Part shown: one piece after another, positions 28,617 to 37,568 of the stretch
Layout of the letters: each line of letters begins with the position of its first letter
Numbering within the stretch: position 1 is the first letter of the stretch
From: Xanthobacteraceae bacterium
Lineage (GTDB): Bacteria; Pseudomonadota; Alphaproteobacteria; Rhizobiales; Xanthobacteraceae
Assembly: GCA_031291475.1 (NCBI GenBank)
Contig: JARLIY010000046.1
Coordinates: 1 to 64,000 of the forward strand
Direction of reading: 5' to 3'
Length of the DNA: 64,000 nt
Made by a program: the position numbers and the translations under genes
The notes under the pieces: model-generated
What the model saw: only the letters and a program-made list of their open reading frames with translations
What the model was told of the DNA's origin: nothing
The model's database searches: none

Positions 28617-29513
28617 TCAATACGCCCAGAGCAACAGACCGACGCCGGCAACAACCAGCGCCATGCCGGCGGCTTCGCGCGCGGTCGTCTTCTGGCCGAA
28701 GGCAAAGCGGGCGACGAGCTGCGCGAACAAGACCTCGATCAGCGCCAGCGTGCGCACGCTCGCGGCGGTGGCGAGCGCAAAAGCGAGGAACCAGAACTGC
28801 GAGGCGACCGCGCCGGCGAATCCCGCGGACAGCGACGGCTTCCAGGCGCGCAGGATGGCGGCCAGCACCGAAGGCTGGCGCAGCCAGAGATAAAGCGACA
28901 GCAACACCGCCTGCATGGCAATGCCGACCGCGAGCGTGAACGTCGCCGCCATCAGGTAATTCGGCAAATCGAGATTGAGGATGGCGCCGCGGAAGCCGAT
29001 CGCCGACAGCGCAAACATGCCGGCAGAGGCAAGCCCGATGAGCGTCGGCCGAATCCCGCCGATCATGCCGCCCGGCTTGGTCGACATGGCCACCACGCCG
29101 GCGGTGGCGATAATGATGGCCGTCATCATCGGCCAGGTCACGATATCGCCGAGAAAGATCAGGCCGAACACCGCCACCTGAATCGGTTCGGTCTTGAGGT
29201 AGGCGATGGCGACGACGAAGGAGCGCTCGCTCATGGCGGCGAGCATCAGCGCCGTGGCGGCGACCTGCGTGACGGCGCCGTCGATCACCCACGGCCAGAA
29301 GCTCAAGCCCGGCCGCGGCAACGGCATTCCGGTGGCGATCAGCACGCCGGCGAGAAAGACGAGCACAAATGGAAAGCCGAACAAAAACCGGACATGGGTG
29401 GCGCCGACCGTGCCGAGGCTCGTCGTTAGTTCGCGCTGCATCGCGTTGCGGACGGTCTGGGCGATGGCGGCGATGTCGGTGAAAACGGCCCAGAGCCAAG
29501 AGGAAGTCGTCAC
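28617..29513 (-). CDS. EamA family (DMT) transporter
   Basis: 298 residues with about ten transmembrane helices in two EamA repeats of five. The first is near 1-145 with LKTEPIQVAVFGLIFLGD; the second ends with RTLALIEVLFAQLVARFAFGQKTTAREAAG. The drug/metabolite transporter superfamily exports or exchanges small molecules, and the substrate is not predictable. It starts 7 bases after the ubiG stop in the same direction, so the two are probably cotranscribed, although there is no evident biochemical link. Confidence 0.86.
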   Translation of the reverse strand: MTTSSWLWAVFTDIAAIAQTVRNAMQRELTTSLGTVGATHVRFLFGFPFVLVFLAGVLIATGMPLPRPGLSFWPWVIDGAVTQVAATALMLAAMSERSFVVAIAYLKTEPIQVAVFGLIFLGDIVTWPMMTAIIIATAGVVAMSTKPGGMIGGIRPTLIGLASAGMFALSAIGFRGAILNLDLPNYLMAATFTLAVGIAMQAVLLSLYLWLRQPSVLAAILRAWKPSLSAGFAGAVASQFWFLAFALATAASVRTLALIEVLFAQLVARFAFGQKTTAREAAGMALVVAGVGLLLWAY

Positions 29514-29520
29514 GTGACCA

Positions 29521-30273
29521 CTACGCCGCCTTCTCCGCGACCACCATGTAGTTCACATCCATATCGGCGCCGAGCTGCCAGCGGTCGGCGAACAGGTTAT
29601 AGACGACGCCGGTTTCGCCGATGACATGCAATCGCGCGTGCTCGATCGCGGCCTCGAGTTCATTGGGCGTCACGAACTTGTCCCATTGATGAGTGCCGCG
29701 CGGCAGCCAGCGTAGGATATATTCGGCGCCGACGATCGCCAGCGCGAAACTCTTGGCCGTGCGGTTGAGCGTGGCGACGAACATGAGCCCGCCGGGCTTT
29801 ACCGTTGCCGCCGCAAGTTCGACGAACAGCCCGACATCGGTGACATGCTCGACCACTTCCATGACGAGAACTACATCGAATTTTTCGTCGGCTTGCGCCA
29901 GCGCCTCGACGCCGGCGCCACGGTAGTCGATGGCAAGGCCCGACTGCGCCGCGTGTTGCTGCGCCACCGCGATGTTTTGCTCGGACGGATCGGCGCCGAC
30001 GACCGCGGCGCCGAGCCGCGCCAGCGGCTCGCAGAGAATGCCGCCGCCGCAGCCGATATCGAGAATGCGCAAACCCGCGAGGCTGTCGAGCCGCGCCGGA
30101 TCGCGGTTGAAATGCGCGGTAACGGCGTCGCGGATGAACGCGAGGCGGACCGGATTGAACTTGTGCAGCGCCGCCATCGGCCCTTGGGGGTCCCACCATT
30201 GCCCGGCGACGCGCGAGAAGCGCGCGATCTCGTCCCGGTCGATGGTGCCGGCTTCGTTCGGCTGTCGGTCCAT
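29521..30273 (-). CDS. ubiG: Ubiquinone biosynthesis O-methyltransferase UbiG
   Basis: 250 residues. It performs both O-methylations in ubiquinone synthesis. SAM-binding motif I is [20 protein letters not shown]. The N-terminal [32 protein letters not shown] and the C-terminal [13 protein letters not shown] are UbiG signatures. It heads the ubiG-eamA pair and is divergent from the branched-chain transporter cluster across a 159-base gap that holds a perfect inverted repeat. Confidence 0.96.
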   Translation of the reverse strand: MDRQPNEAGTIDRDEIARFSRVAGQWWDPQGPMAALHKFNPVRLAFIRDAVTAHFNRDPARLDSLAGLRILDIGCGGGILCEPLARLGAAVVGADPSEQNIAVAQQHAAQSGLAIDYRGAGVEALAQADEKFDVVLVMEVVEHVTDVGLFVELAAATVKPGGLMFVATLNRTAKSFALAIVGAEYILRWLPRGTHQWDKFVTPNELEAAIEHARLHVIGETGVVYNLFADRWQLGADMDVNYMVVAEKAA

Positions 30274-30311
30274 GGACTTGCCTTATCCGTTCTCGCTCCC
30301 TTGTGGAAGAA

Positions 30312-30327
30312 TTTCCGCCAGCGGAAA
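30312..30327. promoter_or_regulatory. Candidate operator: perfect inverted repeat
   Basis: TTTCCGC-CA-GCGGAAA, 7-bp arms with a 2-base spacer, lies in the divergent gap between ubiG (start 30273) and the first binding-protein gene (start 30433). Size and position suit a dimeric regulator controlling the ABC transporter. No regulator gene is adjacent. Confidence 0.35.
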
Positions 30328-30432
30328 AGGGCCACGGTCCACCGGATTGCCGGCGGCGTATTGGCGCGTTGCGCCGGCTGCCGATCTGAAGGAAGATATG
30401 GAAAGGGACGAAACAAGAACCGAGAGGGAGCG

Positions 30433-31611
30433 ATGCAAAAGATTTTATACGGCCTCGCCGGATTGGCGTTGGCGCTCGCAGGGGCAAGCGCTGCCGACGC
30501 CCAGGACACGGTGACGATCGGAATCATCAATCCGTATTCCGGGCAGTTCGCCGACACCGCCATACAAATGGACAACGCCATCAAGCTCTACGTGACGCAA
30601 CATGGCGATATGGTCGCCGGCAAAAAGCTCATATTCGTCCGCAAGGACGTGGGCGGCGTTGCGCCCGACCTCGCCAAACGGCTCGCGCAGGAACTCGTCG
30701 TGCGCGACCACGCCGACATCCTCGCCGGTTTCGCGCTTACGCCCAACGCGCTCGCCGCCGGCGACGTGTCGGCGGAAGCGAAAAAGTTCATGGTGGTCAT
30801 GAATGCAGCCACTTCGATCATCACCACAAAATCCCCCTACATCGCGCGCACCTCGACCACCACGCCACAGTTGAACCAGACGCTCGGCACCTGGGCGGCG
30901 AAAAAGGGAATCAAGAGCGCCTACACCATGGTCTCCGATTACGGCCCCGGCATCGACGCCGAAGGCGCTTTCCATCTGGGCTTCAAGGAAGCGGGCGGCG
31001 AGATCGTCGGCTCGGTTCGTTTCCCGGTGGCCAACCCGGATTTCTCCGCCTTCGTTCAGCGCGCCAAGGATTCCAACGCCGAGGCGATTTACATCTGGAT
31101 CCCCGGCGGCGCCCAGCCGGCCGCGGTCGGCAAGGCGCTCGCGGAGCGCGGCGTGGACCCGTCCAAGGTCAAGGTGATGGGCCAGGACTCGCTCGCCTTC
31201 GAAAGCGCGCGCAAGAGCATGGGCGACGTGGCGCTCGGCATCATCACGGTGTCCGACTACGATTCCAATATCGACTCGGCCCTCAATCGTGAATTCGTGA
31301 AGGCCTATAACGAGGAGTTCCACCGCAATCCGGACATCTATTCGATCGGCGGCTACGACGGCATGCGTCTCATCTACGAAACCTTGAAAAAGACCGGCGG
31401 CAATGCCGACGGCGACGCCCTGATCGGCGCCGCCAAGGGCATGAGCTGGCAAAGTCCGCGCGGACCCATCACCATCGATCCGGAGACGCGCGACATTATT
31501 CAGAACGTGCACATCTTCCGCGTCGAGAAGGTCGGCGACGAGTTGCTCAACGTCGAGATCGACAAGGTCGAGAACGTCAAGGATCCGGTGAAGGAGCGTA
31601 TGAAGAAGTAA
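30433..31611 (+). CDS. Branched-chain amino acid-type ABC transporter substrate-binding protein (copy 1)
   Basis: 392 residues: a signal peptide (MQKILYGLAGLALALAGASAADA) and a type I periplasmic binding fold of the LivJ/LivK family (VTIGIINPYSGQFADTAIQMDN...; LAGFALTPNALAAGDVS; TSIITTKSPYIARTS). It delivers ligand to the LivHMGF transporter encoded downstream. The ligand may be an amino acid, amide or aromatic acid; this cannot be told by sequence. The start is set by GAGGGAG just before the ATG at 30433; the longer frame back to 29845 overlaps ubiG and is spurious. It has the same length as the next gene and most residues are shared. It is followed by a strong terminator. Confidence 0.93.
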   Translation: MQKILYGLAGLALALAGASAADAQDTVTIGIINPYSGQFADTAIQMDNAIKLYVTQHGDMVAGKKLIFVRKDVGGVAPDLAKRLAQELVVRDHADILAGFALTPNALAAGDVSAEAKKFMVVMNAATSIITTKSPYIARTSTTTPQLNQTLGTWAAKKGIKSAYTMVSDYGPGIDAEGAFHLGFKEAGGEIVGSVRFPVANPDFSAFVQRAKDSNAEAIYIWIPGGAQPAAVGKALAERGVDPSKVKVMGQDSLAFESARKSMGDVALGIITVSDYDSNIDSALNREFVKAYNEEFHRNPDIYSIGGYDGMRLIYETLKKTGGNADGDALIGAAKGMSWQSPRGPITIDPETRDIIQNVHIFRVEKVGDELLNVEIDKVENVKDPVKERMKK

Positions 31612-31685
31612 TCCGGCCTCCTGAAAGCGCCGCGCGCGAGCGCCTTGGCGGGCGGGCGCGGGCCGCGGATCGAAACAAGGCAAAA

Positions 31686-31720
31686 CGCCGCGGACAGCAA
31701 TGTCCGCGGCGCTTTTCTTT
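31686..31720 (+). terminator. Rho-independent terminator between the two binding-protein genes
   Basis: A perfect 11-bp stem (31686-31696 with 31701-31711) has a GCAA loop of the GNRA type and is followed by CTTTTCTTT. It lies 75 bases after the first binding-protein gene and about 50 before the second. It should stop or attenuate transcription after copy 1, so the rest of the cluster needs read-through or its own promoter. Confidence 0.85.
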
Positions 31721-31769
31721 ACCGGCCGGCTCAGGCATGCTCGGCATCAACAATAAACGGGAGGATACG

Positions 31770-32948
31770 ATGACGCGCTATTTGGTCGCCAGCATAGCCG
31801 CGCTCGCGTCGACCCTGATCGGGTACGGCGCTCGTGCCGAAGACACGGTCAAGATCGGCCTGATCCTGCCGTATTCGGGGCAGTTCGCCGACACGGCGAC
31901 GCAGATGGATGACGGCTTCAAGCTTTATCTCAAGCAGCACGGCGACAAGCTCGGCGGCAAGACCGTCGAGATCGTGCGCAAGGATGTCGGCGGCATCAAC
32001 CCGCCGGTGGCCAAGCGGCTGGCACAGGAACTGGTGACCCGCGACAATGTCGATATCCTTACCGGCTTCGCGCTGACGCCGAATGCGCTCGCCGCCGCCG
32101 ACGTTTCCGCGGAAGCCGGGAAGTTCATGGTGGTGCTCAACGCCGCCACCGCAATCGTCACCACCAAGTCGCCCTATATGGCGCGCGTCTCGTTCACCGC
32201 GCCGCAACTCAACCAGACGCTCGGCACCTGGGCCGAACAGCACGGGCTGAAGAAAGCTTATACGATGGTCACCGATTACGGCCCGGGCATCGACGCCGAA
32301 GCCGCCTTCCAGAAAGGCTTCAAGGAAGCCGGCGGCGATATCGTCGGCTCGGTGCGTATGGCGGTGCAGAACCCGGACTTCACCGCTTACGTGCAGCGCG
32401 CCAAGGATCTCGATCCACCGGGCATCTTCATCATGATCCCCGGCGGCGCGCAGCCCGGCGCCTTCGGCAAGGCGCTGGCCGAGCGCGGCATCGACCCGCA
32501 GAAGACCGAGATCATGGGGCAATTGGAACTCACCGACGAGCATGCGCTCGCCAGCATCGGCGACCTCGCCATCGGCATGATCACCGCGGGGCATTACGAC
32601 TACAATCACGCCTCGAAATTGAACGAGGCGTTCGTGAAGGCCTACAAGGCCGATTTCGAGCGCAACCCCGACTTCTTCTCGGTCGGCGGCTACGACGGCG
32701 CGCATTTGATCGATCTGGCGCTGCAAAAGTCCGGCGGCAAGACCGACGGCGAATCGCTGGTCAACGGCGCCAAGGGCGCGAGTTGGGAAAGCCCGCGCGG
32801 CCCGATATCGATCGACCCGGACACGCGCGACATCATCCAGACCGTTTACATCCGCAAGGTCGAAAAGCGCGACGGCCGCCTTGTCAACGTGGAAATTGCC
32901 GCCATCCCCAACGTCAAGGACCCGTACAAGGCGGCGATGGCGAAGTAA
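31770..32948 (+). CDS. Branched-chain amino acid-type ABC transporter substrate-binding protein (copy 2)
   Basis: 392 residues, a paralogue of the preceding gene with identical length and a largely identical core (PYSGQFADTATQMDDGFKL; RKDVGGI; LTGFALTPNALAAADVSAEAGKFMVV; SDYGPGIDAE-like TDYGPGIDAEAAF). The signal peptide differs (MTRYLVASIAALASTLIGYGARA). Differences cluster in parts likely to line the ligand cleft, for example IYIWIPGGAQP in copy 1 against IFIMIPGGAQP here, and GQDSLAFE against GQLELTDE. GGGAGG 5 bases before the ATG sets the start. The livH homologue follows after 108 bases. Confidence 0.93.
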   Translation: MTRYLVASIAALASTLIGYGARAEDTVKIGLILPYSGQFADTATQMDDGFKLYLKQHGDKLGGKTVEIVRKDVGGINPPVAKRLAQELVTRDNVDILTGFALTPNALAAADVSAEAGKFMVVLNAATAIVTTKSPYMARVSFTAPQLNQTLGTWAEQHGLKKAYTMVTDYGPGIDAEAAFQKGFKEAGGDIVGSVRMAVQNPDFTAYVQRAKDLDPPGIFIMIPGGAQPGAFGKALAERGIDPQKTEIMGQLELTDEHALASIGDLAIGMITAGHYDYNHASKLNEAFVKAYKADFERNPDFFSVGGYDGAHLIDLALQKSGGKTDGESLVNGAKGASWESPRGPISIDPDTRDIIQTVYIRKVEKRDGRLVNVEIAAIPNVKDPYKAAMAK

Positions 32949-33056
32949 GCGGCCAGCCCGCCCGATTGGGGAGCGCGAGGTGGGCCGGAAATAGCTTGGC
33001 CGGTCGCGGCGTCGTCCGCTACGGTATTTGCGTCGGTTCATCGGGGCTCTCCGTCT

Positions 33057-33920
33057 ATGCTTCCTCCTATCGTCGGCGTCCTGTTCGACGGGCTCGCTTA
33101 CGGCATGCTGCTGTTCCTGCTGTCGGTCGGACAGTCGGTGACGCTCGGCATGATGAATTTCATCAATCTAGCGCATTGCAGCTTCGCCATGCTCGGCGGC
33201 TACATCACCGTGGCGCTGATGAGCCGCTATGGCGTGCCGTTCTTCGCCGCGCTGCCGTGCGCTTTCGTCGTCGCTGCGTTGGTCAGCGTCGCCTTCGAGC
33301 GCACGCTGTTTCGCCGCCTCTATCGCGCGGACGAGCTCGATCAGGTGCTGCTGACCATCGGCATCGTTTTCATTTCGGTGGCGGTCGCGGCCTATGTCTT
33401 CGGCACCGACCAGCAACCGCTGCAGCTGCCGGGCTATTTGCGCAGCTCGCTCACCTTCATGGGCATTCGCTTCGCGGTGTACCGGCTCATTCTGCTGGGG
33501 CTGGCGCTGCTCATCACTTTGGCGCTGGTGCTCGGCATCGAATACACCCGCTTCGGCGCCCGCGTGCGCGCCGCCGTCGATAACGAGCGCATGGCGCGCG
33601 GTCTCGGCATCAACGTCGATCGCACCTTTGCAATTACCTTCGCGCTCGGCAGCGGGCTCGCCGGCCTCGGCGGCGCGCTGGCGATCGAGATCGTCGGGCT
33701 CGATCCGTCTTTCGCCTTCACCTACCTGGTTTACGTGCTGATCGTCGTATCGGTCGGCGGGCTCGGCTCGATCTCCGGCTCCTTTGCCGCCGCCATCGTG
33801 CTCGGCATCAGCGACGTCGCCGGCAAGTATTACATTCCGCAGCTCGGCGCGTTTCTCATCTACCTGGTCATGATCAGCCTGTTGATGTGGCGTCCGCTCG
33901 GCCTCCTCGGGAGACGCTGA
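33057..33920 (+). CDS. Branched-chain amino acid-type ABC transporter permease (LivH family)
   Basis: 287 residues and about eight transmembrane helices. LivH signatures are LGMMNFINLAHCSFAMLGGYIT near the N-terminus, VRAAVDNERMARGLGINVDRTF as the cytoplasmic coupling loop that contacts the ATPases, and a C-terminal VSVGGLGSISGSFAAAIVLG. It forms the translocation pore with the LivM homologue. Three bases separate it from the next permease, so these are clearly one operon. Confidence 0.94.
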   Translation: MLPPIVGVLFDGLAYGMLLFLLSVGQSVTLGMMNFINLAHCSFAMLGGYITVALMSRYGVPFFAALPCAFVVAALVSVAFERTLFRRLYRADELDQVLLTIGIVFISVAVAAYVFGTDQQPLQLPGYLRSSLTFMGIRFAVYRLILLGLALLITLALVLGIEYTRFGARVRAAVDNERMARGLGINVDRTFAITFALGSGLAGLGGALAIEIVGLDPSFAFTYLVYVLIVVSVGGLGSISGSFAAAIVLGISDVAGKYYIPQLGAFLIYLVMISLLMWRPLGLLGRR

Positions 33921-33923
33921 ACG

Positions 33924-34913
33924 ATGGCGCTGAGCGAAAGTGCGGCCAGTCCGCGGCTTTATTTACAGGCGCAGACGCGGTGGCGGCCGGCCGAGATCGT
34001 ATTCTGGCTGGCGACATTACTGCCTTACGTGCTGTTTCCGAACTACCTGTCGCTCGCCAGCCAGATCGCCATTGCCGGGCTGTTCGCGCTGTCGCTTGAT
34101 CTGATCCTCGGTTATGCCGGCATCGTCTCGCTCGGCCATGCCGCGTTCTTCGGCGTCGGCGCCTACACCGCGGGGCTACTTTCCAAATACGGCTGGGGCG
34201 AGCCGCTGACCGGGCTCGCCGCCGCTGCCCTCGCCGCCGGCATCGTCGGCTATGCCACGAGTTTCGTCATCTGCAGGTTCCGGCATCTGGCTTTGATCAT
34301 GCTCACGCTCGGCTTCGGGCTGCTCTTGGCGGAGCTTGCCAATACGCTCGGCTGGCTGACCGGCGGCATGGACGGCCTGCAAGGCATCCATACCTGGAAG
34401 CTGCTCGGTATCTTCCGCTTCGATCTGTACGGCCGGGCCGCCTATGCCTACGCGCTTGCCGTGCTGTTTGTGCTGTTCCTGTTCGCGCGGCGGCTGATCC
34501 ACTCGCCGTTCGGCCTGTCGCTGCGCGGCATCCGCGAAAATTTCGTGCGCATGCCGGGCATCGGCGCGCCGAGCCGCGCGCATATCCGCACCATCTATAC
34601 CATTGCCGCGGCGCTCGCCGGAGTAGCCGGCGCGTTGCTGGCGCAGACCACGGAAACCGTGTCGCTCGATTCGCTCGGCTTCGAGCGCTCCGCCGAGGTG
34701 GTGGTCATGCTGGTACTCGGCGGCACTGGGCGGCTCTATGGCGGGCTGGTCGGCGCGATCGTTTATATGATCGCGCGCGATCAGTTTTCCGGGATCGTGC
34801 CGCAATACTGGTATTTCTGGATCGGCATTCTGCTGGTGGCCGTGGTCATGTTCCTTCCCAACGGCATCCTCGGCGGCTTGGCCAAGCTCTCGTCGCGCTG
34901 GAGCCGATCGTGA
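33924..34913 (+). CDS. Branched-chain amino acid-type ABC transporter permease (LivM family)
   Basis: 329 residues and about ten transmembrane helices. The second membrane subunit has GYAGIVSLGHAAFFGVGAYTAG, the family hallmark. SLRGIRENFVRMPGIGA is the coupling loop, where the usual Asn-Glu is replaced by Glu-Asn. It overlaps the first ATPase gene by 4 bases (GTGA). GGGAG precedes the start. Confidence 0.94.
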   Translation: MALSESAASPRLYLQAQTRWRPAEIVFWLATLLPYVLFPNYLSLASQIAIAGLFALSLDLILGYAGIVSLGHAAFFGVGAYTAGLLSKYGWGEPLTGLAAAALAAGIVGYATSFVICRFRHLALIMLTLGFGLLLAELANTLGWLTGGMDGLQGIHTWKLLGIFRFDLYGRAAYAYALAVLFVLFLFARRLIHSPFGLSLRGIRENFVRMPGIGAPSRAHIRTIYTIAAALAGVAGALLAQTTETVSLDSLGFERSAEVVVMLVLGGTGRLYGGLVGAIVYMIARDQFSGIVPQYWYFWIGILLVAVVMFLPNGILGGLAKLSSRWSRS

Positions 34914-35701
34914 GCGGACCCGCTCTCGCCACGCGCGGCCTAGCCAAGAGTTTCGGCTCGTTGGTCGTAGCCCGCGACATCGAGATCGAACTGCCCAAGG
35001 GCGTGCGCTACGCGCTGATCGGCCCCAACGGCGCCGGCAAGACGACGCTGATCAATCTCATCACTGGAATGCTGCAACCGGGCGCCGGCCGCATTTTTCT
35101 CGACGATATCGACATCACGGCGCTGCCGCCGGAGCAGCGCGTGCGGCGCGGGCTGGTGCGCACCTACCAGATCAACTCGCTGTTTCCGCATCTCACGGCG
35201 CTCGAATCGGTGACGCTGGCGGTCTGCGAACGCACCCGCGCCGCGCGCATTTGGTGGCGGCAGCTTAACGCCTATCCGCACGAGATTGACGAGGCCTACG
35301 ACATTCTCACCGCGCTGAAGCTCGGGGCGGTCTGCCACCGGCTGACGCGGGAACTGGCCTATGGCCAGCAGCGCCTCCTCGAAATCGCGCTCGCGCTCGC
35401 GACCCGGCCGAAGGTGCTGTTGCTCGACGAGCCGGCGGCGGGCGTGCCGCGCGAGGAAAGCAACGAATTGTTCGCCGCCATCGCCGGGCTTTCCCGCGAG
35501 ATCACCGTGCTGTTCATCGAGCACGACATGGAGCTGGTGTTTCGCTTTGCCACGCGGGTGATCGTGATGGTCGGCGGCAGCGTTTTGGTGCAAGGCCCGC
35601 CGCATGAGATCGCCACCGATCCGCAGGTGCGCGCCGTCTATCTCGGCAAGGCCCCGGCCAAAGGCCTGCAAGCACACCGTCAAGAGCCGCGTCATGACTG
35701 A
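34910..35701 (+). CDS. Branched-chain amino acid-type ABC transporter ATP-binding protein (LivG family)
   Basis: 263 residues. Walker A GPNGAGKT is at residues 38-45, Walker B is LLLDEPAAG, and the H-loop His is in FIEHDMELVF. The signature region reads LAYGQQRLLEIA, a natural LivG variant of LSGGQ. The RTYQINSLFPHLTALE segment is typical of LivG. It starts with GTG overlapping the upstream permease by 4 bases and overlaps the second ATPase by 8 bases. Confidence 0.95.
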   Translation: MSGPALATRGLAKSFGSLVVARDIEIELPKGVRYALIGPNGAGKTTLINLITGMLQPGAGRIFLDDIDITALPPEQRVRRGLVRTYQINSLFPHLTALESVTLAVCERTRAARIWWRQLNAYPHEIDEAYDILTALKLGAVCHRLTRELAYGQQRLLEIALALATRPKVLLLDEPAAGVPREESNELFAAIAGLSREITVLFIEHDMELVFRFATRVIVMVGGSVLVQGPPHEIATDPQVRAVYLGKAPAKGLQAHRQEPRHD

Positions 35702-36410
35702 ACCGCTGCTCGCGCTTGACGACGTGCGCGCCGGCTACGGCTCGGCAATCGTGCTCGACGGCGTGTCGCTGACGCTGCCGGAGCGCGGCGGGCTCGCTGT
35801 GCTCGGTCGCAACGGCGTGGGCAAATCGACGCTGCTGCTCACCATTATGGGCTACACCCAGGTCGGCCGCGGCCGCATCCTCTGGCGCGGCGAGGACATC
35901 ACCCGGCGCGCGCCGCATCGCCGCGCTCTCGCCGGCATCGGCTGGGTGGCGCAGGAACGCGAGATATTTGCTTCGCTGAGCGTCGAGGAAAATCTGACCG
36001 TCGCCGCCCGCGACGGACGCTGGAACTTGGCCGCGGTATACGATCTCTTCCCCCGGCTCGCCGAGCGCAGGCGCAATCTCGGCAATCAGCTGTCCGGCGG
36101 CGAGCAGCAGATGCTGGCGATCGCGCGCGCGCTGATGACCAATCCCGCGCTCCTTTTGCTCGACGAGCCGCTCGAGGGGCTGGCGCCGATCGTCATCGAG
36201 GAGCTCGCCACCGCGATCCGGCGCATGACCAAAGACGGCTCCAACGCCTTCCTCCTGGTCGAGCAGCACGCCGAGATCGCGCTGTCGCTGACGCAAACGG
36301 CGCTCGTTCTCGAACGCGGCCGCGTCGTCCATAGCGGTGCCTCGGCGGCCTTGCTCGCCGATCATGCAGCGCTCGACCGCCTTGTGGGCCTGCGGCTGGC
36401 GGAGGCGTGA
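35694..36410 (+). CDS. Branched-chain amino acid-type ABC transporter ATP-binding protein (LivF family)
   Basis: 238 residues. Walker A GRNGVGKS is at residues 38-45, the signature LSGGEQQMLAIARAL, Walker B LLLLDEPLEGLAP, and the H-loop in LVEQHAE. It lacks the insertion seen in LivG, which is the usual difference between the two ATPases. The start at 35694 overlaps the LivG gene by 8 bases. It is the last gene of the cluster, converging on the Ldh-family gene, with a palindromic repeat in the gap. Confidence 0.95.
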   Translation: MTEPLLALDDVRAGYGSAIVLDGVSLTLPERGGLAVLGRNGVGKSTLLLTIMGYTQVGRGRILWRGEDITRRAPHRRALAGIGWVAQEREIFASLSVEENLTVAARDGRWNLAAVYDLFPRLAERRRNLGNQLSGGEQQMLAIARALMTNPALLLLDEPLEGLAPIVIEELATAIRRMTKDGSNAFLLVEQHAEIALSLTQTALVLERGRVVHSGASAALLADHAALDRLVGLRLAEA

Positions 36411-36429
36411 TCGAGTCTCTTCCTCCAGC

Positions 36430-36517
36430 GTAGCCTGGATTGAGCATTGCGAAATCCAGGATCGGCAATTGAGCCGGTCGGTCGTTCCCGGGTTTTGCTG
36501 CGCTCAACCCAGGCTAC
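36430..36517. repeat. Long-armed inverted repeat between livF and the Ldh gene
   Basis: GTAGCCTGGATTGAGC at 36430-36445 is mirrored by GCTCAACCCAGGCTAC at 36502-36517, pairing at 15 of 16 positions. Inner sub-repeats (AAATCCAGG / CCCGGGTTTT) lie between them. The GTAGCC-GGATTGAGC type of element is common in Bradyrhizobium-like genomes. It lies between convergent genes and touches the Ldh stop, so it probably forms the 3' end of both mRNAs. Confidence 0.7.
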
Positions 36518-36521
36518 AGAA

Positions 36522-37568
36522 CTACAGAACAGCGGGCGGCTTGATCGCGTTCGCTTGCGCGACCGCCTCGAGCTCCGCCCACAACTTCGCGGGAATCGGG
36601 ATACCGGATTTGCGGCGCGCGGCTTCGGTGCGCGCGGCTCGTTCCCCCGGCAGCAGAATTTCGTCGAAGCCTTGTTGCCGCGGCAGCGCCTTGAGCAACG
36701 CCGCAAGCGTATCGGCGTCGCGGGCAAAATCCGAAGGCGGCCGAAAGTGGCGGATATCGACGGCGAGGATGGCGCTGTTCTGCGTAAGCCGTCGGCGCTT
36801 TTCCGGGCCGAGCGCGCGCGCCTGGATCGGCGCCGCGGCGAGCACACTCGCCAGCATTTCAAACATCAGAGCGAGCCCCGAACCCTTCGCGCCGCCGAGC
36901 GGCAGCAAAATCTCGGCGCGAGCGGGATCGGTGGTGGGCTCGCCGTCCTTTGTCAGCGCCGTGCCAGCCGGCAATTGCGCGCCGGTCGCCAGCGCTTGCA
37001 CGATCTTGCCGTTGGAGATGGTGCTCGTCGCCATATCGAGCACGATTGGGCCGGCGCCGCTCGGCACCGCGATGGCGATCGGGCTCGTGCCGATGCTGGC
37101 GACGCGGGCGCCGTGATAGGCGACGAAGGCCGGCCCCGCGCCCATGATCAGAGCGGCGCAGCCGCGCTCCGCCATCCATTGCGCGTAGCGGCCGATGGCG
37201 CCGGTATGCGTCGTCTCCCGCACCAGGCCGAAGCAGACGCCTGCCGTGCGTGCGCGCTCGGTGGCGATGCCGACGGCCTGCATCATCGCCACCGGCCCGA
37301 AGCCGAGGCCGCCGTCGAGCACGAAGGTCGCGGCACGGTCTTGCGTCAGCCGACGCCGGGCTTTGGGGTCGATTTCGCCACGCTCGATCATTCTGAGATA
37401 GAACGGCAGGCGCGAAACGCCGTGACCGTCGACGCCGCGCAAATTCGCCCAGACGAGGCCGTCGGCGACGATGGCTGCGTCCGCCGCGCTCGCGCCTTTT
37501 GCCATGAGCGCATCGCGGATGAACCGGCCGAGCTGCTCGTGGCCGACGACGATCGGGCTTTTCCTCAT
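36522..37568 (-). CDS. Ldh family (malate/L-lactate/ureidoglycolate) NAD(P)-dependent dehydrogenase
   Basis: 348 residues of the type 2 malate/L-sulfolactate dehydrogenase family, which differs from the Rossmann LDH/MDH. Conserved segments are LRGVDGHGVSRLPFYLRMI, the catalytic-His region VRETTHTGAIGRYAQ, GTSPIAIAVPSG and MATSTISNGKI. The reaction is oxidation of a 2-hydroxy acid to the 2-oxo acid; the exact substrate is unknown. The start overlaps the upstream alpha/beta hydrolase stop by 4 bases, so the two are coupled. Position beside an amino or organic acid transporter suggests a catabolic role, but that is inference. Confidence 0.88.
   Translation of the reverse strand: MRKSPIVVGHEQLGRFIRDALMAKGASAADAAIVADGLVWANLRGVDGHGVSRLPFYLRMIERGEIDPKARRRLTQDRAATFVLDGGLGFGPVAMMQAVGIATERARTAGVCFGLVRETTHTGAIGRYAQWMAERGCAALIMGAGPAFVAYHGARVASIGTSPIAIAVPSGAGPIVLDMATSTISNGKIVQALATGAQLPAGTALTKDGEPTTDPARAEILLPLGGAKGSGLALMFEMLASVLAAAPIQARALGPEKRRRLTQNSAILAVDIRHFRPPSDFARDADTLAALLKALPRQQGFDEILLPGERAARTEAARRKSGIPIPAKLWAELEAVAQANAIKPPAVL

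Noticed and set aside
29845..31611. 588-residue version of the first ABC binding protein
   Set aside because: The extra 196 residues are antisense to ubiG; a ribosome-binding site and signal peptide mark 30433 as the start.
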